Source of the DNA: Brotaphodocola sp003480315
GTDB lineage: Bacteria > Bacillota > Clostridia > Lachnospirales > Lachnospiraceae
Length of the DNA stretch: 33,040 bases
Direction: 5' to 3' (one strand)
NCBI RefSeq assembly: GCF_964246085.1
Contig: NZ_CAXTPD010000038.1
Made by a program: the position numbers and the translations under genes. Position 1 is the stretch's first letter. Each line of letters begins with the position of its first letter. This document shows positions 7,234-15,693 of the stretch, piece after piece. The notes under the pieces were generated by a model. That model was given only the letters and a program-made list of their open reading frames with translations, was not told the origin of the DNA and made no database searches.

Positions 7234-7965
7234 ATGACAGGATTGGGAACCATCATAAACAGTATCAGCATTATAGCCGGTGGCCTGGTCGGACATTTTA
7301 CAGGTAAGTTGTTTCGTGTGGAGCAGCAGGAAGCATTGAACAAAGCCTGTGGCGTTAGCGTGTTATTTATTGGAATTGCCGGGGCTATGGAGGGGATGCT
7401 TTCTATTGATGGAGGAAAGATCAGCAGTGGAAAGTCTATGCTGGTGGTGCTTTGCCTGGCCATTGGAACTATCATCGGGGAACTGATTGGAATTGAGCAT
7501 GGATTTGAGAGCTTTGGAGAATGGCTGAAGCAGAAGACTGGAAACAGCAAAGACGCGGAGTTTGTCAATGCTTTTGTAACCGCTTCTTTGACGGTATCCA
7601 TTGGAGCCATGGCGATTGTCGGTTCGATTCAGGACGGGCTGCTACATGATTATTCCACGCTGGCGGTTAAATCCGTTCTGGACTTTATCATCATTGCAGT
7701 AATGACTTCTTCTATGGGACGGGGCTGCGCGTTTTCTGCGATTCCCGTGTTTGTGTTTGAGGGAAGCATTACACTGCTGGCCGGGTTACTGTCCCCAGTT
7801 ATGACAGAACTGGCTCTGGCCTATCTGCCCCTGGTTGGATCTTTGCTGATCTTCTGCATCGGAGTCAATCTGATCTGGGGAAAGAAAGTGAGTGTGGCGA
7901 ATATGCTGCCATCGGTGCTGCTGGCAGTTCTGGCGGCGTATCTGCCGTGGGGATTTTACGGCTGA
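7234..7965 (+). CDS. DUF554 family membrane protein
   Basis: A 243-residue integral membrane protein of the DUF554 (YdfK/YqgA) family, with about seven hydrophobic segments and the family's glycine-rich start GTIINSISIIAGGLVGHFTGK. The internal FVTASLTVSIGAMAIVGSIQ and the central MTSSMGRGCAFSAIPVFVFEG are also characteristic. No biochemical function is firmly established for the family; transport is usually assumed. The frame opens at 7195, but AAAGGAG at 7222-7228 points to ATG 7234, which also gives the usual N-terminus. It lies about 100 bases after the AT-rich HTH gene and shares no obvious function with it. Confidence 0.88.
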   Translation: MTGLGTIINSISIIAGGLVGHFTGKLFRVEQQEALNKACGVSVLFIGIAGAMEGMLSIDGGKISSGKSMLVVLCLAIGTIIGELIGIEHGFESFGEWLKQKTGNSKDAEFVNAFVTASLTVSIGAMAIVGSIQDGLLHDYSTLAVKSVLDFIIIAVMTSSMGRGCAFSAIPVFVFEGSITLLAGLLSPVMTELALAYLPLVGSLLIFCIGVNLIWGKKVSVANMLPSVLLAVLAAYLPWGFYG

Positions 7966-8014
7966 TTTTGCATGATATGGAAACTGCGGTTTGTTAGAAA
8001 AAGGAGATTGACCG

Positions 8015-8192
8015 ATGCAAGTGGTTTACGCCAGAAGAAGCGAGAGCGAATATCCGGCCGAACAGTCTGGCGGAATGGTTTCTGGATGCGTATCTGGATG
8101 AGAAAAAATAAGAGAAGAAGTGGCAGGAACAGAAAAATAGGCAGGTCATTTACGAAAGGAAGAAAGAGGATAAGTATGAACATTACCTATGA
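8015..8192 (+). pseudogene. Remnant of a small ORF (frameshift plus internal stop)
   Basis: A good ribosome binding site (AAGGAG at 8001-8006) and an ATG at 8015 open a frame that turns to nonsense at once. The frame one step over, from TGG at 8022, reads as plausible protein (WFTPEEARANIRPNSLAEWF, then LDAYLDEKK), is broken by TAA at 8109-8111, and continues in the same frame (KWQEQKNRQVIYERKKEDKY) to TGA at 8190-8192. One missing or extra base near 8018-8021 plus one stop mutation would restore a protein of about 58 residues. It overlaps the next gene by 17 bases. No family was recognised; this could also be chance. Confidence 0.35.
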
Positions 8193-9105
8193 TAAAAAGA
8201 AATGGCTTAGGATTATAGTGCTGCTTGTGATTGCAATATTGTCATTCAGCGCGGGAGCAAAATATGCGGCGGCACCGGAACATCATAAGGAGACCATAGC
8301 TGCACTGGACGAGAAAAAAGATACGGTGTTGGAACTGACGGTGGCAGCTACCGCTACATCGGCATTGATCACGCTGATTCCAGGTGATGTGGGAACACCA
8401 ATTGCAGAAAAGGTTGCAGATTTGAGCGGATATTTACTCATTGTATTGTGTGCGGTATTTCTGGAAAAATATCTGGTGACGCTGACTGGTTACGCGGCGT
8501 TTAAATTGTTCATTCCGGCGGCGTGCGTGTTGTTTGCTGGAAATTTGATTTTGGAAAACCGCAGTATTGGACGTCTGGCCAGAAGGTTATTGACGTTTGG
8601 CATTTGCATTTTTCTGGTGGTCCCTGCCAGTGTGAAGTTGTCTGATCTGATCGATAACACCTACCATGCCCAGATCGAGATGACCCTGGAAGAAGCAAAA
8701 GGAACGCAGAAAATTCTGGAGAGTAAATCAGGAGAAGGAACAGAGACTCAGCCGAGTGGAAGCGAAGCAGATCAAGATGGTCAGAGAGCAGGACAGAATC
8801 CGGGTCATACTGCGGGAACATCAGAAAATTCAGGTACAGGTGTGACAGGTCTTTGGGAAAAAGCAAAGGGAGCTTTTGGCAGCGCAAAAGAAACGGTGAC
8901 TGGTGCTGTGGAAAACGTGACATTATCTTCTGAAGAACTGCTGCAGAAGATTGAGCATTCCTTAAGCCGTTTTGTGGAAGCTATTGCCGTGCTGCTGATC
9001 ACTTCCTGTGTGATTCCGATTCTGGTGCTGCTGGTGTTTTTCTGGCTGATTAAGGTGTTTTTGGATTTAGATATGAGTGGAAGTTTAGTAAAAATCCGGA
9101 GTTAA
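8176..9105 (+). CDS. Uncharacterised multi-spanning membrane protein
   Basis: The 309-residue protein was not assigned to a family. Hydrophobic segments are seen at about 10-32 (possible signal anchor), 55-70 (weak), 84-102, 108-126, 137-152 and 275-297. Between about 160 and 260 lies a long hydrophilic linker rich in Gly, Ser, Thr, Glu and Gln, then an amphipathic stretch (WEKAKGAFGSAKETVTGAVE) and an ELLQKIEHSLSRFVE helix before the last membrane segment. The open frame runs up to 7972, but that part is Arg/Lys-rich and non-protein-like; ATG 8176 follows AGAGGATAAGT and gives a normal N-terminus. It ends 3 bases before the nuclease-helicase gene, so the two are almost certainly co-transcribed. 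Confidence 0.75.
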   Translation: MNITYDKKKWLRIIVLLVIAILSFSAGAKYAAAPEHHKETIAALDEKKDTVLELTVAATATSALITLIPGDVGTPIAEKVADLSGYLLIVLCAVFLEKYLVTLTGYAAFKLFIPAACVLFAGNLILENRSIGRLARRLLTFGICIFLVVPASVKLSDLIDNTYHAQIEMTLEEAKGTQKILESKSGEGTETQPSGSEADQDGQRAGQNPGHTAGTSENSGTGVTGLWEKAKGAFGSAKETVTGAVENVTLSSEELLQKIEHSLSRFVEAIAVLLITSCVIPILVLLVFFWLIKVFLDLDMSGSLVKIRS

Positions 9106-9108
9106 TCT

Positions 9109-10503
9109 ATGAAATCAATTTCAATTTATGCCATTACAAGAAAACAGAATCTGGCACAGCTTTCCAGAATGGAGCGTCAGCTGTCCAAACGGGAAAAGCC
9201 GTTAAAAATGCGGGAATGGGAGTTAGACAGCCTGAAAAATCTGGTGGAGCAGCTGGAAAAACGGATGCCGGATGTCTGCGGACTGCGCTTTTTTTATTCT
9301 TTCCAGATTCCGCGGCTGGGAAAAGAATTTGATCTTCTTCAGATCAAGGAAGACCAGATTGTCAATATTGAGCTGAAAAGCGGAGCAGTGTCGGAGGAGG
9401 CTATGCGTCGTCAGCTTCTGCAGAACCGGTATTATCTGTCAGTACTGGGGAAACCGATCCGGTCGTATACGTATATCAGCAGCCAGAACCGGCTGGTCCG
9501 CCTGACAAATCATGATCATCTTGCAGATACGGACTGGGAGCAGTTGTGCAGTGAGCTGCAGAATGAAAGCGAGGACTATAAGGGGAATGCGGAAGCATTG
9601 TTTCAGGCGGAACTGTTTCTGATCTCCCCATTGACGGAGCCCTCCCGCTTCTTGAAAAAAGAATATTTTCTGACAGCGCAGCAGCGGGATATTGAACGGC
9701 AGATCTTAAAGAAGATCCGTCTGGAAAGAACCGGGTATTACTGGTTTCAGGGGCTTCCGGGAACGGGAAAGACTCTGCTTCTTTACGATATGGCCATGAA
9801 GCTTTCCGTAAGACAGCAGGTCTGTCTGATCCACTGTGGAGAGGCTGTGGAGCAGTGGAAGGTATTGCATGAGCGGCTGAGGCGGGTAAAGTACCTGGCG
9901 GACTCTCAGATTACGTCAGATATCCTTTCAGGCGCAAGTGCTGTTCTTGTAGATGAAGCACATCTCCTTTCTCAGGAAAAACTGGAATATCTTCTGCGGT
10001 ACTGCGGGAACCGGCCGGTCATTTTCTCCAGCGATTATGAGAATATGCTATCTCCGGAGGAACTGGACCGGGCAGCAGTACATGCGCTGGAACAGATCTC
10101 CGGAATTCAGAGCTTCCGGCTCACAAACAGGATCCGGACAAATGCAGAGATTTCTTCTTTTATCCAGAACATGATGTGTCTTCCGGAACGCAAAAAGGGA
10201 AGACATTTTCCGCATGTTACCGTGCTGTATGCCAACGATGACCGGGAGGCAGACGTTCTTTTGAGTGATGCGCAGCATCAGGGCTATCAGGTAATATTGA
10301 ATGAAGCGGAACCGGCCATTTGCGCAGGCCGTCTTGCCATGGTACTGGATCAGCGGTATTTTTATGACAGACAGAATTATCTGCGCTCCGATGACCGATC
10401 GGTGAGGCGCTTATTTCACCAGTTAAATGGCGCCAAGGAAGAGTTGCTGCTGGTGGTAAAGCAGAATGAGCCGCTTTATGCTGTACTGCTGGATCTGCTG
10501 TAA
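9109..10503 (+). CDS. Nuclease-like domain fused to DUF2075-type P-loop helicase/ATPase
   Basis: The 464-residue protein has a putative PD-(D/E)XK (NERD-like) nuclease core at about 45-130: GKEFDLL with D75, NIELKSG with E88 and K90, and an RRQLLQNRYYLSVLGK helix. A superfamily-1-like P-loop domain follows: Walker A GLPGTGKT at 215-222, Walker B LVDEAH at 280-285, and a sensor-like NRIRTNAEIS. The C-terminal LFHQLNGAKEELLLVV has Gly where related proteins, from memory, have Arg, so the last helicase motif may be degenerate. The N-terminal 40 residues look coiled-coil. This is the architecture of the DUF2075/Schlafen-like ATPases, found in DNA repair and defence settings. The ribosome binding site GGAG is 7 bases before ATG. 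Confidence 0.75.
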   Translation: MKSISIYAITRKQNLAQLSRMERQLSKREKPLKMREWELDSLKNLVEQLEKRMPDVCGLRFFYSFQIPRLGKEFDLLQIKEDQIVNIELKSGAVSEEAMRRQLLQNRYYLSVLGKPIRSYTYISSQNRLVRLTNHDHLADTDWEQLCSELQNESEDYKGNAEALFQAELFLISPLTEPSRFLKKEYFLTAQQRDIERQILKKIRLERTGYYWFQGLPGTGKTLLLYDMAMKLSVRQQVCLIHCGEAVEQWKVLHERLRRVKYLADSQITSDILSGASAVLVDEAHLLSQEKLEYLLRYCGNRPVIFSSDYENMLSPEELDRAAVHALEQISGIQSFRLTNRIRTNAEISSFIQNMMCLPERKKGRHFPHVTVLYANDDREADVLLSDAQHQGYQVILNEAEPAICAGRLAMVLDQRYFYDRQNYLRSDDRSVRRLFHQLNGAKEELLLVVKQNEPLYAVLLDLL

Positions 10504-10528
10504 AAAATAGGAAGGGAGTAAGGATACC

Positions 10529-11197
10529 ATGACTGGCTACAGAAAAATAGATATGGCTGCCTGGCCGCGCAGGGAACACTATCAATATTATACGGAAAAA
10601 TTAAAAATCGAATGCAATATGACGGTGCCGATCAATGTGAAAAATCTGCTGGATTTCTGTCATGAGAGTGGTCATAAATTTTATCCGTCTATCATTTATC
10701 TGGTAACAAAGGTACTGAACCAGATGGAGAATTTCCGCATGTTTCGAGATGCGGAGGGAAATTTATGTGTGTGGGATCAGGTGGTACCGAATTATACGAT
10801 TTTTCATGAGGATGATAAAACCTTTTCCGATTGCTGGACCGGCTATTCTGATGATTTTGAAACCTTTTACCGGGAAATCACAGAGGATATGGAAAAAGGA
10901 TATAAGAAAAGGGGAATCAAGGTAAAAGCAGGACAGCCAGCCAATTTTTACTGCATTTCCTGCGTGCCCTGGGCTGCATTTACGGCATTTGGCAGCAGGA
11001 CGGTCAACAGTACAGAACCCGTGTATTTTCCGATCATTACCATGGGAAAATATGAAAAATCAGGAGACCGGATTCTGATGCCTGTGAACCTGATGATAGC
11101 TCATGCGGTAGCAGACGGCTATCATGCAGGAATGTTTTTTCAGAGACTCCAGGAAGCTGTTGACCGCCTGTCCATGAATCTGGGAATTGTTACGTAA
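10529..11197 (+). CDS. CatA-like chloramphenicol O-acetyltransferase family protein
   Basis: A 222-residue acetyl-CoA-dependent O-acetyltransferase of the trimeric CAT fold. The catalytic His-xxx-Asp-Gly is conserved as AHAVADGYH with H192 and D196. The family's N-terminal WPRREHYQYY, FYPSIIYLVTKVLN, PNYTIFHEDD and FYCISCVPWAAFTAF segments all line up. The length fits CatA (213-220 aa). True chloramphenicol resistance is not guaranteed: many chromosomal CatA-like proteins in gut Clostridia have no proven substrate. It follows the nuclease-helicase gene by 25 bases and has its own ribosome binding site (GGAAGGGAG). The next gene is a MATE exporter, so a drug-detoxification role for the pair is possible but unproven. 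Confidence 0.82.
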   Translation: MTGYRKIDMAAWPRREHYQYYTEKLKIECNMTVPINVKNLLDFCHESGHKFYPSIIYLVTKVLNQMENFRMFRDAEGNLCVWDQVVPNYTIFHEDDKTFSDCWTGYSDDFETFYREITEDMEKGYKKRGIKVKAGQPANFYCISCVPWAAFTAFGSRTVNSTEPVYFPIITMGKYEKSGDRILMPVNLMIAHAVADGYHAGMFFQRLQEAVDRLSMNLGIVT

Positions 11198-11230
11198 CGA
11201 AATATAAAACTTACATTTTGGAGGCGCAAG

Positions 11231-12574
11231 GTGAACAGAGATTTGTCAAAAGGACCTGTTGTAAGGTCAATGCTTTTATTTGCCATTCCGATGATACTTG
11301 GAGATCTGCTGCAGCAGTGTTACAACATAGCAGATACACTGATTGTCGGGAACTTTCTGGGCGAAAAAGCGCTTGCTGCGGTAGGCTCCTCATTTACACT
11401 TATGACATTTATAACATCCATTCTTCTGGGCCTGTGCATGGGAAGCGGTGCGTTGTTTTCTATCCGGTTTGGCCAGCGTGATGAAAATGGACTGAAAGAG
11501 GATATCTGTGCCTCGTTTTTCTTTATTGCTGCTGTGACGGTATTACTGAATATGATTGCCTACGTGAGCCTTGACGGGCTTCGATCGTTTCTCAGAGTTC
11601 CGGATGAAGTGTGGGGAGACATGAGAGCATACCTGCTTGTGATCTTTATGGGGATTCCGGCTGTTTTTCTGTACAATTATTTCACTTCATATCTTAGGGC
11701 AATCGGTAATTCTGTTGTACCACTTGTGTTTCTGGCCCTGTCATCTGTACTGAATATTATACTTGATCTTTGGTTTGTTATCGGTCTGGAGCTGGGAGTG
11801 TCAGGAGCAGCGCAGGCAACTGTGCTTTCACAGTATCTGTCAGGACTTGGTATCATGCTCTATACACTCGTAAATCATAAGCAGGTGCGTGCGATCCGGA
11901 AAATCGGTTGTCTGAAAAAAGAACGGATCCGTGAAATCCTCTCTTTTTCCATGCTGACATGCATCCAGCAGTCGGTCATGAATCTTGGAATACTTATGGT
12001 CCAGGGACTTGTAAACAGCTTTGGAACAGTCATTATGGCTGCATTTGCGGCTGCTGTAAAGATCGACGCTTTTGCATATATGCCTGTGCAGGATTTTGGA
12101 AATGCATTTTCTACGTTTATTGCACAGAATTATGGAGCAAAAGAAAAGAAGAGAATACAGCAGGGACTGAAAGAAGCTGTGCGGATATCCGCAATTTTCT
12201 GTGTGGTGATATCTGCATTGGTGTATGTCTTTGCAAAGCCGCTTATGATGATATTTATAGATGCCGGAGAAACGGATATCATCATGGAGGGGGTACGCTA
12301 TCTGCGTATTGAAGGAGCATGCTATATTGGAATCGGATGGCTGTTTCTGCTATATGGTCTGTACCGGGCTTTAGGAAGACCCGGGATGAGTGTAGTGCTT
12401 ACCGTTTTTTCACTGGGAACCCGGGTGGCTCTGGCATATATATTATCGGCAATACCGGAGATCGGTGTGGCCGGTATCTGGTGGTCAGTTCCGATCGGAT
12501 GGGCACTGGCAGACATCGTGGGGCTGTTGTATTATAAAATCAGAAAACAAAGCCTGTTTTGTTTTACGGATTAA
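11231..12574 (+). CDS. MATE family efflux transporter
   Basis: A 447-residue cation-coupled multidrug/toxin exporter with about 12 membrane segments. The family opening KGPVVRSMLLFAIPMILGDL, then QQCYNIADTLIVGNFLGEKA, the first-half ALAAVGSS, and the second-half repeat with QQSVMNLGILMVQGLVNSFG all match the DinF/NorM-like MATE proteins of Firmicutes. The start is GTG at 11231, supported by TTGGAGG about 6 bases before it; no ATG with a ribosome binding site competes. The gene follows the CatA-like gene by 33 bases, and the two may share a transcript. The exported substrate cannot be deduced. Confidence 0.93.
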   Translation: MNRDLSKGPVVRSMLLFAIPMILGDLLQQCYNIADTLIVGNFLGEKALAAVGSSFTLMTFITSILLGLCMGSGALFSIRFGQRDENGLKEDICASFFFIAAVTVLLNMIAYVSLDGLRSFLRVPDEVWGDMRAYLLVIFMGIPAVFLYNYFTSYLRAIGNSVVPLVFLALSSVLNIILDLWFVIGLELGVSGAAQATVLSQYLSGLGIMLYTLVNHKQVRAIRKIGCLKKERIREILSFSMLTCIQQSVMNLGILMVQGLVNSFGTVIMAAFAAAVKIDAFAYMPVQDFGNAFSTFIAQNYGAKEKKRIQQGLKEAVRISAIFCVVISALVYVFAKPLMMIFIDAGETDIIMEGVRYLRIEGACYIGIGWLFLLYGLYRALGRPGMSVVLTVFSLGTRVALAYILSAIPEIGVAGIWWSVPIGWALADIVGLLYYKIRKQSLFCFTD

Positions 12575-12618
12575 GCAGGTTATAACAAGGACATTGGTTT
12601 CATAGGAGATCTTAGTAA

Positions 12619-13398
12619 ATGAAGGATTATATATTAGAGGTATGCGTGGACAGCGTGGAATCGGCACTGGCTGCCGAACGGGGTGGTGCAACACGCCTGG
12701 AATTGTGCGCTAACCTAGTAATTGGGGGAACGACGCCCGGCTATCCATTATTTGAGCAGGTGAAAAAAGAAACAGGACTGCCGGTCCGGACGCTGATCCG
12801 TCCAAGGTTTGGTGACTTTTTATATACGCAATATGAGCACCGGCAGATGCTTCAGGATATTCGCCATTTTGCGCAGGCAGGGGCAGACGGAGTTGTGATT
12901 GGAAGCCTGAATGCAGATGGAACACTGAATACGGAGCAGATGCAGGAGATGATGGAAGCAGCAGGCAGCTGTGCAGTTACCATGCACCGTGCTTTTGATG
13001 TGTGTGCAGATCCGTTTGAAGCTTTAAAAAAGTCAGCAGAACTGGGCGTGGATACGATCCTGACATCTGGTCAGGAGGCAGACTGCCTCGCCGGATGCGG
13101 GCTCCTTAAGAAGCTGGTGCAGCTTACAGATCAAAGCCGGTCAGACAGCCGCAGAGTGACTATCCTTGCCGGGGCAGGCGTGACGTCTGCGAATATTGCA
13201 GAAATCGCGAAAAAAACAGGAGTGCGTGCCTTTCATATGTCCGGCAAAAGACTGCTGGAGAGCGGTATGCGTTACCGGAATGAGCGTGTACATATGGGAC
13301 TCGGGAGCCTGAGTGAATTTGAATGCTATCGCACAGATGAGGCAGAAATCCGCCGTACTGCGGAAATTCTGCGGACCCTCGGTGAAGATGGCAGATGA
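12619..13398 (+). CDS. cutC: CutC family protein
   Basis: A 259-residue TIM-barrel protein of the CutC family, historically tied to copper homeostasis, though its direct role in copper binding has been questioned. Family motifs seen are LEVCVDSVESALAAERGG, RLELCANLVIGGTTPG, IRPRFGDFLYT, GADGVVIGSLNADG, MHRAFDVCADP, LTSGQEA and AGAGVTSANI. AGGAG about 11 bases upstream serves ATG 12619. The HMA/SafE/cupredoxin metal protein lies less than 1 kb downstream, with a Nudix gene between. The metal theme of this neighbourhood is suggestive, but co-regulation is not shown. Confidence 0.93.
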   Translation: MKDYILEVCVDSVESALAAERGGATRLELCANLVIGGTTPGYPLFEQVKKETGLPVRTLIRPRFGDFLYTQYEHRQMLQDIRHFAQAGADGVVIGSLNADGTLNTEQMQEMMEAAGSCAVTMHRAFDVCADPFEALKKSAELGVDTILTSGQEADCLAGCGLLKKLVQLTDQSRSDSRRVTILAGAGVTSANIAEIAKKTGVRAFHMSGKRLLESGMRYRNERVHMGLGSLSEFECYRTDEAEIRRTAEILRTLGEDGR

Positions 13399-13448
13399 GG
13401 CAGGATTTTGCGAAGCATTTTTACCAACCATGTAAAAGGAGTATCGGA

Positions 13449-14021
13449 ATGGACAGACAGGAACTGATGGAGTCAATAAGGGCATATCAGCCTTTTAACG
13501 AGCAGGAGGAAATGGACAAGTCCCTGATCCTGAATTGGATCGAGACTCAGGACGATGCATTTTCCCGGGATAATACCGTGGCGCATATGACAGCCTCGGC
13601 CTGGGTGGTCAATAAGGATCGGAGCAGGGTTCTGATGGTGTATCACAATATTTATGATTCCTGGTCCTGGCTGGGCGGTCATGCGGACGGTGAGACAGAT
13701 CTGCTGGCAGTGGCAATCCGGGAGGTGAAAGAAGAGGCCGGAATTTCCTGTGTGCGCCCGGTGTCAGAGGGAATTTTTTCTCTGGAATCTTTGACGGTAG
13801 ACGGACATGTGAAGCGGGGAAAATATGTATCCAGCCATCTGCATTTGAATGTGACATATCTTCTGGAAGCAGATTCAGAAGAGCAGGTTTTTGTGAAGGA
13901 AGATGAGAACAGCGGCGTGGGCTGGTTTACGCCGGAGGAAGCCCTGAAGAAATCCACAGAGCCCTGGTTTGTGGAGCGGGTATATGGAAAGCTTGTGGAG
14001 AAGATGAAGAAAAACGGTTAA
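13449..14021 (+). CDS. Nudix hydrolase
   Basis: A 190-residue Nudix pyrophosphohydrolase of unknown substrate (candidates are nucleoside diphosphate derivatives). The catalytic box reads GHADGETDLLAVAIREVKEE, followed by AGI. The Glu before the REV block is spaced by 8 residues rather than the canonical 7, so either the box is slightly shifted or the Thr/Asp after it occupies the usual position. A long N-terminal helix-rich extension of about 50 residues (QPFNEQEEMDKSLILNWIET) precedes the Nudix fold. The start is ATG 13449 with AAAAGGAG upstream; the frame opens at 13395, overlapping cutC, but without a fitting ribosome binding site. Confidence 0.88.
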   Translation: MDRQELMESIRAYQPFNEQEEMDKSLILNWIETQDDAFSRDNTVAHMTASAWVVNKDRSRVLMVYHNIYDSWSWLGGHADGETDLLAVAIREVKEEAGISCVRPVSEGIFSLESLTVDGHVKRGKYVSSHLHLNVTYLLEADSEEQVFVKEDENSGVGWFTPEEALKKSTEPWFVERVYGKLVEKMKKNG

Positions 14022-14080
14022 AATCCACATAAAAATCACACATCTTTCTGTTAAGATTCACGCCAGGAGGTGCAAAAGAC

Positions 14081-15580
14081 GTGAATATCAGCAGAAAAAG
14101 ACTTTACATTGGCGGTATGAAATGCGTAAACTGCCAGAATAAAATAGAACAGGTGGTAAAAAAGACACCAGGCGTTGAGAGCGCGAAGGTCAGTTATCAG
14201 AAGGGAACGGCAGACATTGCTTTTGATCCGGACTGGGTGACGCTGGAAGAACTTCGGCAGGTAATCCGTGAGGCAGGATATGAGGTTCTGCTGGAACCGG
14301 CTGTCAGAAATCCGGATTTCGGAAGGACAGCGACCCTTCTGATTCTGATCTTTTTTCTTTACCGGATGCTGCAGCACTCCGGCATTCTGAATTTGCTGGT
14401 TCCAAGTGAACTTGCGGATACCGGGATGGGATATGGGATGCTTTTTCTCATTGGAATCCTTACCTCGGTGCATTGCATTGCCATGTGCGGGGGCATCAAT
14501 CTGTCCCAGTGCATTCCCAGAAGCGCCGGAAAGGAGGACAGCAGATTCGGTGCATTTCGGTCTGCTGTTTTGTATAATCTGGGCCGTGTGATTTCCTACA
14601 CAGGAATCGGATTTTTGTTGGGACTTGCGGGAATGCTGGTTGGAGAAACCTACGGTGCAGGAATCTCTCCGTTTTTCCAGGGAATCTTAAAAATGGCTGC
14701 CGGTGTGTTCATGGTGATCCTGGGAATCAATATGCTGGGAATTTTTCCATGGCTGCGGCGCTTTCAACTGCTGCTTCCGCGGTTTCTGGTCAGAACCGTG
14801 AACCGGAAAAAGGCCGGAAGCAGTCAGCCATTTGTGATCGGTCTGTTAAATGGCCTGATGCCATGCGGGCCGCTCCAGTCCATGCAGATCGTGGCGCTGG
14901 CATCGGCAAATCCATTTGCCGGAGCATTGTCCATGCTGACCTTCAGCCTGGGTACGGTGCCGCTGATGCTGGGACTCGGTTCTTTTGTGGCTATGCTGGG
15001 AAAACGTTTTTCTGCAAAGGTGATGGAGACCGGCGCGGTTCTGGTGGTCGTGCTGGGCCTTGCGATGCTGTCCCAGGGTGGCAATCTGTCCGGGCTTTTT
15101 TACAGCGGAATGGAATGGAATGCGGCAGGGCAGCAGCAGGTGTATGCAGTCTCCGGAGAGGCTGAACCGGACACAAGTGCTTCAGAAACGAATGATCTTG
15201 GTGCAACGGCTGAGGATGGAGTTCAGATCATAGAGAGCACACTCACTGGCGGCCGCTATCCGAATATTACCGTAACAGCAGGAATTCCGGTCCGCTGGAT
15301 CATCCAAGTGCCGAAGGGAGCTTTAAACGGCTGCAATTACCGCATGCTGCTCAACGCCTACGGAATCACTCACACGTTTTCTGAGGGCGAAAATATCATT
15401 GAATTCACTCCGGAAAAGACAGGAACCGTTCCCTACACTTGCTGGATGGGCATGATCCGTGGTAATATTTTTGTGACAGATGGAACCGGTGAGGCACCGG
15501 AAATTTCTGACGCACAGCCGGATACCGGAGCTGGAAACTTTGGAAGTTCGGGTATGGGCTGCTGTGGAGGCGGTTTCTGA
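14081..15580 (+). CDS. HMA - SafE-like permease - cupredoxin fusion protein
   Basis: A 499-residue three-part protein. Residues 5-75 are a heavy-metal-associated domain with GMKCVNC (C15, C18). About 85-355 are a polytopic region of the TauE/SafE (UreH/DsbD-like) type with TSVHCIAMCGGINLSQC, YNLGRVISYTGIGFLLG and GLLNGLMPCGPLQ. After a Glu/Ser/Thr linker, about 385-475 form a cupredoxin-like domain with candidate metal ligands C418, H431, C454 and M456/M458 (PYTCWMGM), ending in a CCGGG tail. The plan suggests copper or another soft metal passed between cytoplasmic HMA, membrane and extracytoplasmic cupredoxin; direction and metal are inferred. GTG start with AGGAGGTG 8 bases before it. A two-component system follows directly. 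Confidence 0.88.
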   Translation: MNISRKRLYIGGMKCVNCQNKIEQVVKKTPGVESAKVSYQKGTADIAFDPDWVTLEELRQVIREAGYEVLLEPAVRNPDFGRTATLLILIFFLYRMLQHSGILNLLVPSELADTGMGYGMLFLIGILTSVHCIAMCGGINLSQCIPRSAGKEDSRFGAFRSAVLYNLGRVISYTGIGFLLGLAGMLVGETYGAGISPFFQGILKMAAGVFMVILGINMLGIFPWLRRFQLLLPRFLVRTVNRKKAGSSQPFVIGLLNGLMPCGPLQSMQIVALASANPFAGALSMLTFSLGTVPLMLGLGSFVAMLGKRFSAKVMETGAVLVVVLGLAMLSQGGNLSGLFYSGMEWNAAGQQQVYAVSGEAEPDTSASETNDLGATAEDGVQIIESTLTGGRYPNITVTAGIPVRWIIQVPKGALNGCNYRMLLNAYGITHTFSEGENIIEFTPEKTGTVPYTCWMGMIRGNIFVTDGTGEAPEISDAQPDTGAGNFGSSGMGCCGGGF

Positions 15581-15693
15581 TCTGTTTTCAGATGGTTTTG
15601 GTGGAAAGATAGAAATTACAGCAGAAAAGAACAGACGAAATTGCAGGAGAAAGCGGGATGCCAGAAGAGAGTGGAGTGTCAGGAGGAAGCAGG

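Noticed and set aside
7972..8175. N-terminal extension of the membrane protein up to 7972
   Set aside because: The stretch is an improbable Arg/Lys run without structure; the ATG at 8176 has a ribosome binding site and gives a normal signal-anchor start.
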